Shown here one piece after another: positions 36,287-46,160 of a stretch of DNA of 64,000 nucleotides. The stretch is from the NCBI RefSeq assembly GCF_013181195.1, contig NZ_SMZP01000001.1:372001-436000 (forward strand). The letters are read 5' to 3'. The notes under the pieces were generated by a model. It had not been told where the DNA came from and made no database searches. It saw only the letters and a list, made by a program, of their open reading frames with translations. Origin of the DNA: Caulobacter sp. RHG1. GTDB lineage: Bacteria; Pseudomonadota; Alphaproteobacteria; Caulobacterales; Caulobacteraceae. The position numbers were made by a program, and so were the translations under genes. How positions within the stretch are numbered: position 1 is the first letter of the stretch; every line of letters starts with the position of its first letter.

Positions 36287-36628
36287 ATGACTGACGTCGC
36301 CTCCACCCCCGCCACCGACTTCATCGCCAAGACCATCGCCGAGCATCCGGTCGTGGTGTTCATGAAGGGCGTGCCGGACCAGCCGCGCTGCGGTTTCTCG
36401 TCGGTCGTCGTGCAGATCCTCGACCATCTGGGCGTCGAGTTCGTCGGCGTCGACGTCCTGCAGGACGACGACCTGCGCCAGGGCATCAAGACCTTCACCG
36501 ACTGGCCGACCATTCCGCAGCTGTACGTCAAGGGCGAGTTCCTGGGCGGCAGCGACATCATCCGCGAGATGTTCCAGTCGGGCGAGCTGAAGACCCTCTT
36601 CACCGAGCAGGGCCTCATCGCCGCGTGA
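36287..36628 (+). CDS. grxD: Monothiol CGFS glutaredoxin
   Basis: A 113-residue Grx4-type glutaredoxin with the CGFS active site at residues 35-38, the KGVPDQPRC lead-in and the GSH-binding WPTIPQLYVKGEFLGGSDI segment. These proteins carry and transfer [2Fe-2S] clusters, often with BolA, encoded about 1 kb upstream. ATG at 36287 follows an AGGA; TTG at 36281 is an alternative. Its TGA overlaps the GTG start of the thioesterase gene (GTGA). Confidence 0.94.
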   Translation: MTDVASTPATDFIAKTIAEHPVVVFMKGVPDQPRCGFSSVVVQILDHLGVEFVGVDVLQDDDLRQGIKTFTDWPTIPQLYVKGEFLGGSDIIREMFQSGELKTLFTEQGLIAA

Positions 36629-37044
36629 GTAGGCTCTTCGTCCCGCCTTCGGACGCCTATTCCCTGACTTTCGAGCCCAAGGCGTCGGACATCGACGCCA
36701 ACGGCCACGTCAACAACGTGGTCTACCTGGCCTGGGCCCAGGACCTGGCCATCGCCCACTGGGAAGCCTGGGCCAGCGACGAGCAGCGCGCGCCCTGGAG
36801 CTGGGTCGCGCGCCGCCACGAGATCGACTACCGCCGCGAACTGCTGCCGAACGAGATCGCCACGGGCTACACCTGGGTTGGGGAGCTCAAAGGCCCGCGC
36901 TTCGAGCGCTATGTCCGCATCGACGGCCCCGACGGCGAGATGTGCGCCCAGAGCCGCACCGACTGGGTCCTGATCGACATCGCCGCCAAGCGTCCGGCGC
37001 GGGTGCTGCCGTGGATGGTCGAGCGGTTTACGCCGAAGGGGTGA
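36625..37044 (+). CDS. Acyl-CoA thioesterase (hotdog fold)
   Basis: A 139-residue hotdog-fold thioesterase of the 4-hydroxybenzoyl-CoA/YbgC group. The FEPKASDIDANGHVNNVVYLAWAQD region contains the family Asp (DxDANGHVNN), and the RHEIDYRRELLPNE segment follows. The GTG start overlaps the grxD stop by 4 nt, so translation is likely coupled. Its 3' end overlaps the convergent lipoprotein gene by 17 nt. Confidence 0.88.
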   Translation: MSRLFVPPSDAYSLTFEPKASDIDANGHVNNVVYLAWAQDLAIAHWEAWASDEQRAPWSWVARRHEIDYRRELLPNEIATGYTWVGELKGPRFERYVRIDGPDGEMCAQSRTDWVLIDIAAKRPARVLPWMVERFTPKG

Positions 37045-37411
37045 GCGGATTGGCGATGACCACCGCCTCGCCCGGCTGCAATCCCAGTTCTTCGTAGCCG
37101 AACCGAAGGCTGGCCTGGCCCACCGGCCCCTTGCAGGTCTCAAGCCGTCGCCGTGCGAACGCCACCACCGCATGGCTACCCCGCCGATCGACGCGGAACA
37201 CGAAGTCGGCCTTGGCGGCGCAGCCTCTGGACCGCACGCCGATGGTCAGCGCGTCCGTGCCTGTCTCGACGATCGCCACTGGCTCCAGCTCCGCCCAGGT
37301 CTCACTCGGCGCCGCGGACAGCAGCACGGGCCGCCCCGTCGTCGCGCAGCCGGCCAGGACCACGGCCGAGCCGGCGAGCACAAAACCTCTGCGCGAAAAA
37401 ACGACGTTCAT
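37028..37411 (-). CDS. Putative lipoprotein with Tat-like signal
   Basis: A 127-residue protein with an SRRGFVL motif, a hydrophobic segment and lipobox VLAGC at about residues 18-22, so a Tat-exported lipoprotein is possible. The mature region contains two cysteines (SRGCAAK and LETCKGP) and is mostly beta-prone. No family is recognised. It is divergent from the serine hydrolase gene by 82 bp. Confidence 0.72.
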   Translation of the reverse strand: MNVVFSRRGFVLAGSAVVLAGCATTGRPVLLSAAPSETWAELEPVAIVETGTDALTIGVRSRGCAAKADFVFRVDRRGSHAVVAFARRRLETCKGPVGQASLRFGYEELGLQPGEAVVIANPLTPSA

Positions 37412-37493
37412 CGACCTCTGTACGAACCGCCCGAACTAGGCTGAAGATCGCCCACCGCTGGCGACATGGCCAGCCTGTAGGGGGAAAGTTCCT

Positions 37494-38633
37494 GTGCGTC
37501 TCAGTCCTTCTTCCCTGGCCGCCGCCATGGCCAGCGCCCTCGCCCTGCCCGCCGTCGCCGCCGACCACGGCAAGTTGGACGCCGAGCTCGACCGGCTGAT
37601 GGCCGTGGGCAAGATCCCCGGCGTCGCGGTGGCCGTGATCGAGGACGGCAGGGTCGCCCATGTCGTCGCCAGGGGCGCGCGCAACGCCAAGGGCGACCCG
37701 CTGACGTCCGACACGATCATGTACGCCGCCTCGCTGACCAAGACGGCCTTCGCCTACTATCTGATGATGCTGGTCGACGAGGAGAAGATCGACCTCGACA
37801 CGCCGATCAGCGCCTATCTGCAGAGGCCTCTGCCCGACTATCCGCAATATGCCGACCTGGCCAATGACCCCCGCTGGAAAGCGATCACGCCGCGTATCCT
37901 GATGACCCACTCGGCGGGCTTTCCCAACTTCCGCTGGCTGAACCCCGACGAGAAGCTGGACATCAAGTTCGATCCCGGCACGCGCTACGCCTATGCCGGC
38001 GAGGGCATCAACCTGATGCAGTTCGTGCTGGAGCAAGGCCTTGGCCTGAAGGTCGGCGAAGAGATGAACCGCCGCCTGTTCCAGCCGCTGGGCATGACCC
38101 GCTCCAGCATGACCTGGCGGGGCGACTTCGCCGGCAACCTGGCAGACGGCCGGAAGGACGACGGGACCTGGGAAGCCCACGACGACCGCTCCAGCGTAAA
38201 GGCCGCCGGATCGCTGGACACAACCATCGCCGACATGGGCAAGCTGGCGGCGGCCATCGCCTCGGGCTGGGGCCTGTCGCCCAAGGCCCGGGCCGACTTC
38301 GCCAAGGCCAGCCTGCCGATCACCAGCAAGCAGCAGTTCCCGACCCTGTCGCTGGACGACAACCCCGACAACGCCCGGATCAGGCTGGCGGCCGGCATCG
38401 GCGTGGTGACCTTCGACGGCCCGGCGGGTCACGCGCTCTTCAAGGGCGGCCACAACGACATCACCGACAACATGCTGGTCTGCGTCGAGAAAGGCCGCCG
38501 CTGCGTGGTGGCGCTGTCCAACAGCGGCGTCGGCCAGCGGATCTTCCCGCCGCTGGTCAAGGCGGCGCTAGGCGAGACCGGCATGCCCTGGCCGTGGGAG
38601 TACAGCCGCCTGCTACCGGTCGAGGCGCCATAA
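37494..38633 (+). CDS. Serine hydrolase of the class C beta-lactamase fold
   Basis: A 379-residue exported protein with a signal peptide ending near VAADHG (residue 23). The nucleophile motif SxxK is SLTK (about residue 80), the second motif position reads YAG in YAYAGEGINLMQF where beta-lactamases have YxN, and the third motif is KGGHN. This pattern fits esterase or D-aminopeptidase relatives better than true AmpC. The start is GTG at 37494. Confidence 0.87.
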   Translation: MRLSPSSLAAAMASALALPAVAADHGKLDAELDRLMAVGKIPGVAVAVIEDGRVAHVVARGARNAKGDPLTSDTIMYAASLTKTAFAYYLMMLVDEEKIDLDTPISAYLQRPLPDYPQYADLANDPRWKAITPRILMTHSAGFPNFRWLNPDEKLDIKFDPGTRYAYAGEGINLMQFVLEQGLGLKVGEEMNRRLFQPLGMTRSSMTWRGDFAGNLADGRKDDGTWEAHDDRSSVKAAGSLDTTIADMGKLAAAIASGWGLSPKARADFAKASLPITSKQQFPTLSLDDNPDNARIRLAAGIGVVTFDGPAGHALFKGGHNDITDNMLVCVEKGRRCVVALSNSGVGQRIFPPLVKAALGETGMPWPWEYSRLLPVEAP

Positions 38634-38690
38634 AGAAAAACGGCGCCAGGTCTGTCAAAGACCCGACGCCGCCAGGACCCTCGCGTTGGG
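38634..38690 (+). terminator. Imperfect hairpin after the serine hydrolase gene
   Basis: CGGCG / CGCCG outer pairs and GGTC / GACC inner pairs, separated by small mismatches, flank the loop TGTCAAA directly after the stop codon. There is no clear T-run on the plus strand, but A-rich DNA precedes it, which suits the convergent htpX direction. Confidence 0.5.
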
Positions 38691-38724
38691 GTTGGGGGGA
38701 CGCGCGAGGGACGCGAAGAGTTAC

Positions 38725-39684
38725 CTAGCCCCACGGTCCCGGGCTGCTGGCTCCGCCGCGGGGGGACGACGGCGGAACGGATGGGACGATGGTTGGCGCA
38801 GGGCGGCGGGCCTGTTGGCCGACGCCCAGACGCATCAGGGCCTCTACGCGGTTATGGGTGGCCGGGTGGGTCGAGAACAGGTTGTCCGCGCCCTTTCCCG
38901 AAAGGGGGTTGATGATGAACATGTGAGCCGTGGCCGGATTGCGCTCGGCGGCGTGGTTCTCGTAGCCGCTGCGGGCATAGGCCTCGATCTTCTCCAGCGC
39001 GCGAGCCAGGGCGGCGGGGTCGCCGCCGATCGCCGCGCCGATGCGGTCGGCTTCGTATTCGCGGGCCCGGCTGATGGCCATCTGCACCAGCATGGCCGCG
39101 ATCGGGGCCAGGATGGCGATGGCGATCGCGCCGATCATCCCGCCGACGCCGCCGCCGTTGCCTTCCTCGTCGCGCGAGCCGCCGAAGAAGAACGCGAAAT
39201 TGGCCAGGGCCGAGATCGCGCCGGCGATGGTCGCCGTCACGGTCATCACCAGGGTGTCGCGGTTCTTCACGTGGGCCAGTTCGTGGGCCATGACGCCGCG
39301 GATCTCGTCGCGGGTCAGCAGGCGCAGCAGGCCCGTCGTGGCCGCCACCGCCGCGTGGTCCGGGTCGCGGCCCGTGGCGAAGGCGTTCGGCTGATCGCTC
39401 TCGATGATGGTGATGCGCGGACGCGGCAGGCCGGCGGCCTGCGCCATCTCGGCCACGTCCGAGGCGTAGTGGCGGATCAGCGGCTCGGGGTGACTCTCGT
39501 CCACCTCCTGCGCGCCATAGGTCCGCAGCACGATCTTGTCGGCGTTCCAGTACGAGAAGGCGTTCATCGCCAGGGCGAGCACCAGGGCGATCATCATGCC
39601 GGTCGGGCCGCCGATCAGGTAGCCGACGCCCGCGAACAGGGCGGTCATGCCCGCCAGCAGCATGTAGGTCTTGAAGTGGTTCAT
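38725..39684 (-). CDS. htpX: HtpX membrane zinc protease
   Basis: A 319-residue M48-family protease of the inner membrane that degrades misfolded membrane proteins. Four hydrophobic helices are visible (about residues 5-23, 29-45, 145-170 and 190-210), and the zinc site HELAH is at residues 134-138. A Pro/Ser/Gly-rich C-terminal tail is longer than in Escherichia coli. The zinc-ribbon gene at 39711 lies just upstream on the same strand (26 nt). Confidence 0.94.
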   Translation of the reverse strand: MNHFKTYMLLAGMTALFAGVGYLIGGPTGMMIALVLALAMNAFSYWNADKIVLRTYGAQEVDESHPEPLIRHYASDVAEMAQAAGLPRPRITIIESDQPNAFATGRDPDHAAVAATTGLLRLLTRDEIRGVMAHELAHVKNRDTLVMTVTATIAGAISALANFAFFFGGSRDEEGNGGGVGGMIGAIAIAILAPIAAMLVQMAISRAREYEADRIGAAIGGDPAALARALEKIEAYARSGYENHAAERNPATAHMFIINPLSGKGADNLFSTHPATHNRVEALMRLGVGQQARRPAPTIVPSVPPSSPRGGASSPGPWG

Positions 39685-39710
39685 CGGCCTGTTTGTCGTT
39701 TGCCTGTTGG

Positions 39711-40022
39711 TCAGTCGAAGATGTCGAAGAGGTCGAAGCGCTTCTTCTTGCCGTGGCCGTACTGGCCGTGACGGCGATAACGGTCGTCGTCATCATCGTC
39801 GCGCTTCTTGTAGCCCTGGTCGTGGTGATGGTCAGGCCGCACATAGGGCCGCGGCGCGTTGTAGGTCGCCTGCGTCTCCTCGCGCTCGAACGCCATCAGC
39901 TTCTCGAGCTCGCCGCGGTCCAGCCAGACGCCCCGGCAGCGCGGGCACATGTCGAACTCGACGCCGGCGCGCTGCACGGCCTGCATCGAGCCATCGCAGT
40001 TGGGGCACATCAGAAGCGGCAT
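39711..40022 (-). CDS. TFIIB-type zinc-ribbon domain protein
   Basis: A 103-residue protein whose N-terminus forms a zinc ribbon, CPNC at residues 6-9 and [17 protein letters not shown] at about 26-42, as in the zf-TFIIB family. The second half is highly charged: His-rich, then a run of Asp and basic residues. It lies immediately upstream of htpX, and the two are probably one operon. Function is unknown. Confidence 0.85.
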   Translation of the reverse strand: MPLLMCPNCDGSMQAVQRAGVEFDMCPRCRGVWLDRGELEKLMAFEREETQATYNAPRPYVRPDHHHDQGYKKRDDDDDDRYRRHGQYGHGKKKRFDLFDIFD

Positions 40023-40258
40023 TCGGTAGACCTCCGGTCCAAAGGGTTGGATCGGATGTCCTCGATGCTGGCGGCGCCTTTGGGGGGAGAGGGGGGCAGC
40101 CGGACCCAGTCATCGAGAACACCCGATGCGGTCCGACATCACGAGCGCTTGCATTCGCTCGCCAGAGGGGCCCGGTCCCGCCCTATTAAGCTGGGAGCAG
40201 GTCGAAGGGCTTTCAAGGGGCGGGCTTCCCTTAAGGGAGCCTGTGACAAAACATGCAA
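40023..40258. promoter_or_regulatory. Upstream region of the zinc-ribbon/htpX pair
   Basis: This 236-bp stretch separates the zinc-ribbon start from the rpsD terminator. It presumably holds the promoter of the zinc-ribbon/htpX operon, but I could not identify defined promoter elements. No coding signal was seen. Confidence 0.4.
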
Positions 40259-40288
40259 AAAAGGCCCCGGATTGCTCCGGGGCCTTTT
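40259..40288 (-). terminator. Rho-independent terminator after rpsD
   Basis: A 13-bp perfect stem (AAAAGGCCCCGGA / TCCGGGGCCTTTT) with loop TTGC gives a T-run on both strands; on the minus strand it follows the rpsD stop by 23 nt. Confidence 0.9.
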
Positions 40289-40311
40289 CCGTATTGGTTC
40301 GGATCCGACGC

Positions 40312-40929
40312 TTACGAAGCGTAGAATTCGACGACCAGGTTCGGTTCCATCTTCACCGGATACGGAACTTCCGACAGTTCCGGAGCGCGGACGAAGGTGG
40401 CCGACAGGCCCTTGGCGTCGACCGAGACGTACTCGGCGAAGTCACGCTCGTTCGAGGCGACCGCTTCCAGGACCAGAGCCATGTTGCGCGACTTTTCGCG
40501 GACCGCGATCACGTCGCCCGGCTTGCAGCGGTACGACGGGATGTTCACGCGCTTGCCGTTCACGGTCACGTGGCCGTGGTTCACGAACTGGCGGGCGGCG
40601 AACACGGTCGGCACGAACTTGGCGCGATAGACGATGGCGTCCAGGCGCGACTCGAGCAGCGAGATCAGGTTCTCCGAGGTATTGCCCTTGCGGCGAGCAG
40701 CTTCCTCGTAGGTGCGCGAGAATTGCTTCTCGGTCAGGTTGCCGTAGTAGCCCTTCAGCTTTTGCTTGGCGCGCAGCTGCAGGCCGAAGTCCGAGACCTT
40801 CTGCTTGCGGCGTTGGCCGTGCTGGCCGGGGCCGTACGAGCGTTGGTTGACCGGGGACTTGGGACGGCCCCACAGGTTTTCACCCATACGGCGGTCGATT
40901 TTGTACTTGGCGCTATGGCGCTTGGACAT
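40312..40929 (-). CDS. rpsD: 30S ribosomal protein S4
   Basis: A 205-residue primary 16S-rRNA-binding protein. It starts [21 protein letters not shown], and an S4 RNA-binding domain runs from about residue 95 ([36 protein letters not shown] in outline). It ends with the typical [11 protein letters not shown]. It stands alone here, not within a ribosomal operon, which is common in alphaproteobacteria. A terminator follows. Confidence 0.97.
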   Translation of the reverse strand: MSKRHSAKYKIDRRMGENLWGRPKSPVNQRSYGPGQHGQRRKQKVSDFGLQLRAKQKLKGYYGNLTEKQFSRTYEEAARRKGNTSENLISLLESRLDAIVYRAKFVPTVFAARQFVNHGHVTVNGKRVNIPSYRCKPGDVIAVREKSRNMALVLEAVASNERDFAEYVSVDAKGLSATFVRAPELSEVPYPVKMEPNLVVEFYAS

Positions 40930-41134
40930 AAGTCACTCTTCTATTCGATCCGGGCCGGCTCCCCTGGAAAAGAGGTGCGATCTCAACGGCGGCTTCGGGT
41001 CAATCCGTATGCGGTTTTCGCGCCGTCCGGCGAGCCGGCGGCGTGAAGGGGTGGCTTATGAGGGAACGGGGTCGGGGAGTCAATGTGGGCGGGCCCGTTC
41101 GCCAGGACCGGCGACTTGGCCTACACCTCCTCCC

Positions 41135-42028
41135 ATGACCCTGGAGCAGCTTCGCATCTTCGTGGCCGTGGCCGAGCGCCAGCACGTGACCCAGGCGGCG
41201 CGCGAGCTGAACCTGACCCAGTCGGCAGTGTCGAGCGCGGTGGCGGCGTTGGAGGCGCGGCACGGGGTCAGCTTGCTGGACCGGGTCGGGCGCAATGTCG
41301 TGCTCAATCCCGCCGGCCAGGTGTTCCTGACTGAGGCCAAGGCGGTGCTAGCCCGCGCCGAGGCGGCCGAGGCGGCGCTGAGCAATCTGGGCGACCTGTC
41401 GCGCGGACGCCTGACGATCCACGCCAGCCAGACCATCGCCAGCTACTGGCTCCCCCGCCGTCTGGCCGCCTTCCGCCGCGCCTGGCCGGGGATCGAGCTG
41501 GACGTCACCATCGGCAACACCCGCCAGGTGGCTGAAGCCGTCGCCGAGGGCCTGGCCGAGCTGGGCTTTGTCGAGGGCGAGGTCCAGGGCCCGACGCTGG
41601 AGGTCGGCGTGGTCGACCATGACCAGCCGGCCGTACTGGTGTCGCCGGACCATCCTTGGGCTACCAGTCGCCCGACGCTGACGGATCTGGCCGCCACGCC
41701 CTGGGTGCTGCGCGAGCCGGGCTCGGGCACCCGCACGGTGTTCGATCTGCTGCTGGCGCGGTCCGGTCTCGCCCCCTCGGCCCTGACCATCGCCGTCACC
41801 CTGCCCGACAACGAGCCGGTGCGGGGAGCGATCGAGGCCGGCATGGGCGCAGGCGTGCTGTCGCGCAGCGTCGCCGCCGCCAGCCTGGCCGCCGGAACCC
41901 TGGTCGAGGTCGCCTTCGACCTGCCGCCCCGCGCCTATTGGCTGGTGCGCCACAAGGCGCGCTGGCGCGGCAAGGCCGGGGAAGCTTTTCTGGCGATCGC
42001 GCAATCGTTCGACAAAAACGAACATTAA
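41135..42028 (+). CDS. LysR-family regulator
   Basis: A 297-residue LysR regulator. The N-terminal winged helix (MTLEQLRIFVAVAERQHVTQAARELNLTQSAVS in outline, residues 1-33) is followed by a type 2 periplasmic-binding-like effector domain with a typical PGSGTR segment. ATG at 41135 begins the canonical domain. It lies 51 nt before the TDT transporter on the same strand, so it may regulate and be co-transcribed with it. A GGATCG/CGATCC dyad lies at 42054-42067 between the two. Confidence 0.92.
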   Translation: MTLEQLRIFVAVAERQHVTQAARELNLTQSAVSSAVAALEARHGVSLLDRVGRNVVLNPAGQVFLTEAKAVLARAEAAEAALSNLGDLSRGRLTIHASQTIASYWLPRRLAAFRRAWPGIELDVTIGNTRQVAEAVAEGLAELGFVEGEVQGPTLEVGVVDHDQPAVLVSPDHPWATSRPTLTDLAATPWVLREPGSGTRTVFDLLLARSGLAPSALTIAVTLPDNEPVRGAIEAGMGAGVLSRSVAAASLAAGTLVEVAFDLPPRAYWLVRHKARWRGKAGEAFLAIAQSFDKNEH

Positions 42029-42079
42029 AAGCGAAAGAACGCGTTGGATCGAACGATCCGTCGAGCGCATCACGGCGGC

Positions 42080-43210
42080 ATGACCGCTCTGCCCTTCACA
42101 CACCTCGACAGCCCCCGCGAGATCGTCCGCCAGTTCACCCCCAACTGGTTCGCCGCCAGCATGGGCACCGGCATCGTCGCCCTCGTTCTGGCCCAGACGC
42201 CGCTGAAGCTGGCCGGACAAGGCCTGTGGCTGGCCAATATCGGCCTGTTCATGCTGTTCACCGGCCTCTACGCCGCGCGGTGGATCCTGTTTCCGCACGG
42301 AGCCCGACGGATCTTCGACCACCCGGTGATGTCGATGTTCCTGGGCTGCGCGCCGATGGCCCTGGCCACGATCGTCAACGGCTTCCTGGTGTTCGGCGTC
42401 GACCTGATGGGCCCGAAAGCGGTCGAGATCGCCGCGACCCTGTGGCGGATCGATGTGGCGCTGTCGGTCGGCTGCGGCCTGCTGGTGCCGTTCCTGATGT
42501 TCACCCGCCACGATCACGGCATCGACCGGATGACCGCCGTCTGGCTGCTGCCGATCGTGCCGGCCGAGGTTGCCGCGGCCAGCGGCGGTCTTCTGATCCC
42601 GCACCTGGCCGATCCCGCCCTGAAGCTGGAGGTGCTGGTCTCCAGCTACGCCCTGTGGGCTCTGTCCGTGCCGCTGGCCCTGGGCGTCTTGGTGATCCTG
42701 GTGCTGCGCATGGCGCTGCACAAGCTGCCCGAGGCCAGCATGGCGGCCACCAGCTGGCTGGCGCTGGGGCCGTTGGGCACCGGAGCGCTGGCCCTTTTGA
42801 TGCTGGGCGAGGCCGCGCCGGGCGCGCTGGCCGGCGCAGGCCTGGGCGCCTATGCCGACGCCTTCCGGGGGGCCAGCCTGCTGGGTGCGGTGATGCTGTG
42901 GGGCTATGGCCTGTGGTGGCTGGCCACCGCGACCCTGGCGACGCTGCGCCAGGTGAAGCTGGGCCTGCCGTTCAATCTCGGCTGGTGGGGCTACACCTTC
43001 CCGCTGGGCGCCTTCACCCTGGCGACGCTGCGACTGGCCGGGCTGTTGCCGATCCCCAGCCTCATGACCTTCGGTCATCTGCTGGCGGCGGCGTTGACCG
43101 GCGTCTGGCTGATCGTCGCCGCCCGCACCTTGCAAGGCGCCTGGAGCGGGGCGCTGTTCCACGCCCCCTGCCTGACTTCGGAGAAGGGCCTGAAGGAGGC
43201 TAGAGCCTAG
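42080..43210 (+). CDS. TDT-family transporter (TehA / sulfite exporter type)
   Basis: A 376-residue protein with about ten helices. The start FTPNWFAASMGTGIVALVL is the signature of the tellurite-resistance/dicarboxylate transporter family, whose members export sulfite, dicarboxylates or anions. I chose ATG at 42080, which follows GGCGGC; 12 more residues are open upstream. With the upstream LysR gene, a sulfur-related role is a reasonable guess, not shown. Its 3' end overlaps fghA by 11 nt. Confidence 0.88.
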   Translation: MTALPFTHLDSPREIVRQFTPNWFAASMGTGIVALVLAQTPLKLAGQGLWLANIGLFMLFTGLYAARWILFPHGARRIFDHPVMSMFLGCAPMALATIVNGFLVFGVDLMGPKAVEIAATLWRIDVALSVGCGLLVPFLMFTRHDHGIDRMTAVWLLPIVPAEVAAASGGLLIPHLADPALKLEVLVSSYALWALSVPLALGVLVILVLRMALHKLPEASMAATSWLALGPLGTGALALLMLGEAAPGALAGAGLGAYADAFRGASLLGAVMLWGYGLWWLATATLATLRQVKLGLPFNLGWWGYTFPLGAFTLATLRLAGLLPIPSLMTFGHLLAAALTGVWLIVAARTLQGAWSGALFHAPCLTSEKGLKEARA

Positions 43211-44033
43211 CCGCGTGGAAGGCGACGTGGTCGCCGATGAAGGTCGAGATGAAGAAGTAGCTGTGGTCGTAGCCGTCCTGGCGACGCACCGTGACCTTCA
43301 GGCGAGCCTCGGCGCCGGCCTCTTCCAGCAATTCGGGCTTCAGCTGGGTCTCCAGGAAGCTGTCGGCCAGGCCCTGATCGACCAGGATCTCGTCAAAGGC
43401 CTGGCCATAGCCGTCCTCGATCAGGGCGCAGGCGTCATGCGCCCGCCACGCGGCGCGATCCGAGCCCAGATACGCCGTCATCGCCTTGTCGCCCCACGGG
43501 CAGTTCAGCGGCGAGACGATCGGCGAGAACGCGCTGACCGACTTGAAGAGCTCCGGATTGCGCAGAGCGATCGTCAGGGCGCCATGGCCGCCCATCGAGT
43601 GGCCGAAGATCCCGCGCCGCGCCGGATCCAACGGGAAAGCGCCGTCGACGGCCTCCAGCAGATCTTTGGTCACATACGAATACATCTGGAAGTGCGACGC
43701 CCACGGGGCCTGCGTGGCGTCGACATAGAAGCCCGCGCCCTGCCCCAGGTCGTAGGCCGGGTCGTCGGCCACGCCTTCACCGCGGGGCGAGGTGTCGGGC
43801 GCGACGATCGCGATCCCGTGCTGGGCCGCGTATTCGTAGACCCCCGACTTCACCGTGAAATTGTCCTCGGTGCAGGTCAGGCCCGACAACCAGACGAGAT
43901 AGGGAAACGGCCCCTCGCCATCCGGCGTCCACACCGTGAACTTCATCGGCGTGCCGGTCCTGGCGCTGGCGTGCTTGGCGTAGCGCAGCGTGCCGCCGTG
44001 GACGCGATGGGTGGCGAGGGTTTCGACGGTCAT
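43200..44033 (-). CDS. fghA: S-formylglutathione hydrolase
   Basis: A 277-residue serine esterase that releases formate and glutathione in formaldehyde oxidation. The nucleophile Ser lies in GIFGHSMGGHGAL, the catalytic Asp/His region is RRQDGYDHSYFFISTFIGDH, and the LSGLTCTEDNF motif is diagnostic. The gene begins 1 nt after the alcohol dehydrogenase stop, indicating tight operon coupling. Confidence 0.96.
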   Translation of the reverse strand: MTVETLATHRVHGGTLRYAKHASARTGTPMKFTVWTPDGEGPFPYLVWLSGLTCTEDNFTVKSGVYEYAAQHGIAIVAPDTSPRGEGVADDPAYDLGQGAGFYVDATQAPWASHFQMYSYVTKDLLEAVDGAFPLDPARRGIFGHSMGGHGALTIALRNPELFKSVSAFSPIVSPLNCPWGDKAMTAYLGSDRAAWRAHDACALIEDGYGQAFDEILVDQGLADSFLETQLKPELLEEAGAEARLKVTVRRQDGYDHSYFFISTFIGDHVAFHAARL

Positions 44034-44034
44034 C

Positions 44035-45144
<1,110 letters not shown>

Positions 45145-45257
45145 CGGGGAGGCTCCTTGATTTGCGCGATCTTGGTACGCCGTGTGGCGCGCGTCGATAA
45201 TCCCTGTCAGCGCAAAACATTGTTGCTCATGCAGGATAATGCGCGCATGCCCACGCC
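45145..45257. promoter_or_regulatory. Divergent promoter region of the formaldehyde genes
   Basis: 113 bp between frmA and its divergent LysR regulator. It contains AACATTGTT and two GATAAT-containing copies (near 45209 and 45235), which may mark LysR-binding half-sites and -10 elements. Specific assignment is uncertain. Confidence 0.5.
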
Positions 45258-46160
45258 ATGAGCCGCTGGGACGGGATCGACGAATTCGTGGCCACGGCCG
45301 AGGCCGAGAGCTTCTCCGAAGGCGCGCGCCGCTTAAGCCTATCGACCTCGGGCGTCAGCCGCGCCGTGGCGGGGCTGGAAGAGCGGCTGCAAACCCGCCT
45401 GCTCTATCGCACCACCCGCCGCGTCAGCCTGACCGACGCCGGCCGCGCCTTCCTGGCCCGCTGCCGCCAGTTGATCCTGGACCGTGACGAGGCCCTGGCC
45501 GCCGTCGGTGAAGAGGACGCCGAGCTGAAGGGCCTGCTGCGGCTGACCTGTTCGACCGCCTATGGCGAGCGGTTCGTGGCCCCGGCGGTCAACGGGTTCC
45601 TGCTGGCCCATCCCAAGCTATCGATCGAACTGGCCCTGGACGACGCGGTGCGCGACATCGTTTCCGAGGGCTTCGACCTGGCCATCCGCTTCGGCCGACT
45701 GACCGACAGCCGGCTGATCGCCAAGCGCCTGGCCTCGCGCACGCGCCGCCTCACCGCATCGCCCGCCTATCTGGCCCGGACCGGTGCGCCCCAGACCATC
45801 GCCGACCTGTCGTTGCACGCCTGCGTGCTGGGCGCATCCGACACCTGGCCGCTGCGCGAAACTCCCTCCTTTTCTGGCGCCGACGGCGAGCGCGAGATCG
45901 CCTTCAAGCCGCAGGGGCGTTGGCGCTGCAACAGCGGTCAGGCGGTGCTGGACGCGGCGCTGCAAGGGCTGGGGATCTGCCAGCTGCCCAACTTCTATGT
46001 CGACGCCGCCATCGCCGACGGCCGGCTGGTGGCGGTGCTGGAAGACGCGCGCCCGGCCGACGAGGGCGTCTGGGCCGTCTATCCGCATCTGCGCCTGCTG
46101 CCCGCCAAGGTGCGTCTGCTGGTCGAGCACCTCGAGCGCAGCCTAGCCGTCGCCGGTTAG
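45258..46160 (+). CDS. LysR-family regulator, probable regulator of frmA-fghA
   Basis: A 300-residue LysR protein with the N-terminal helix-turn-helix ([23 protein letters not shown], then [14 protein letters not shown]) and an effector domain. The LSTSGVSR recognition helix and [15 protein letters not shown] are typical. It is divergent from the class III ADH/fghA operon, so formaldehyde-responsive control is likely. Its stop overlaps the stop of the convergent DUF1254 gene. Confidence 0.9.
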   Translation: MSRWDGIDEFVATAEAESFSEGARRLSLSTSGVSRAVAGLEERLQTRLLYRTTRRVSLTDAGRAFLARCRQLILDRDEALAAVGEEDAELKGLLRLTCSTAYGERFVAPAVNGFLLAHPKLSIELALDDAVRDIVSEGFDLAIRFGRLTDSRLIAKRLASRTRRLTASPAYLARTGAPQTIADLSLHACVLGASDTWPLRETPSFSGADGEREIAFKPQGRWRCNSGQAVLDAALQGLGICQLPNFYVDAAIADGRLVAVLEDARPADEGVWAVYPHLRLLPAKVRLLVEHLERSLAVAG

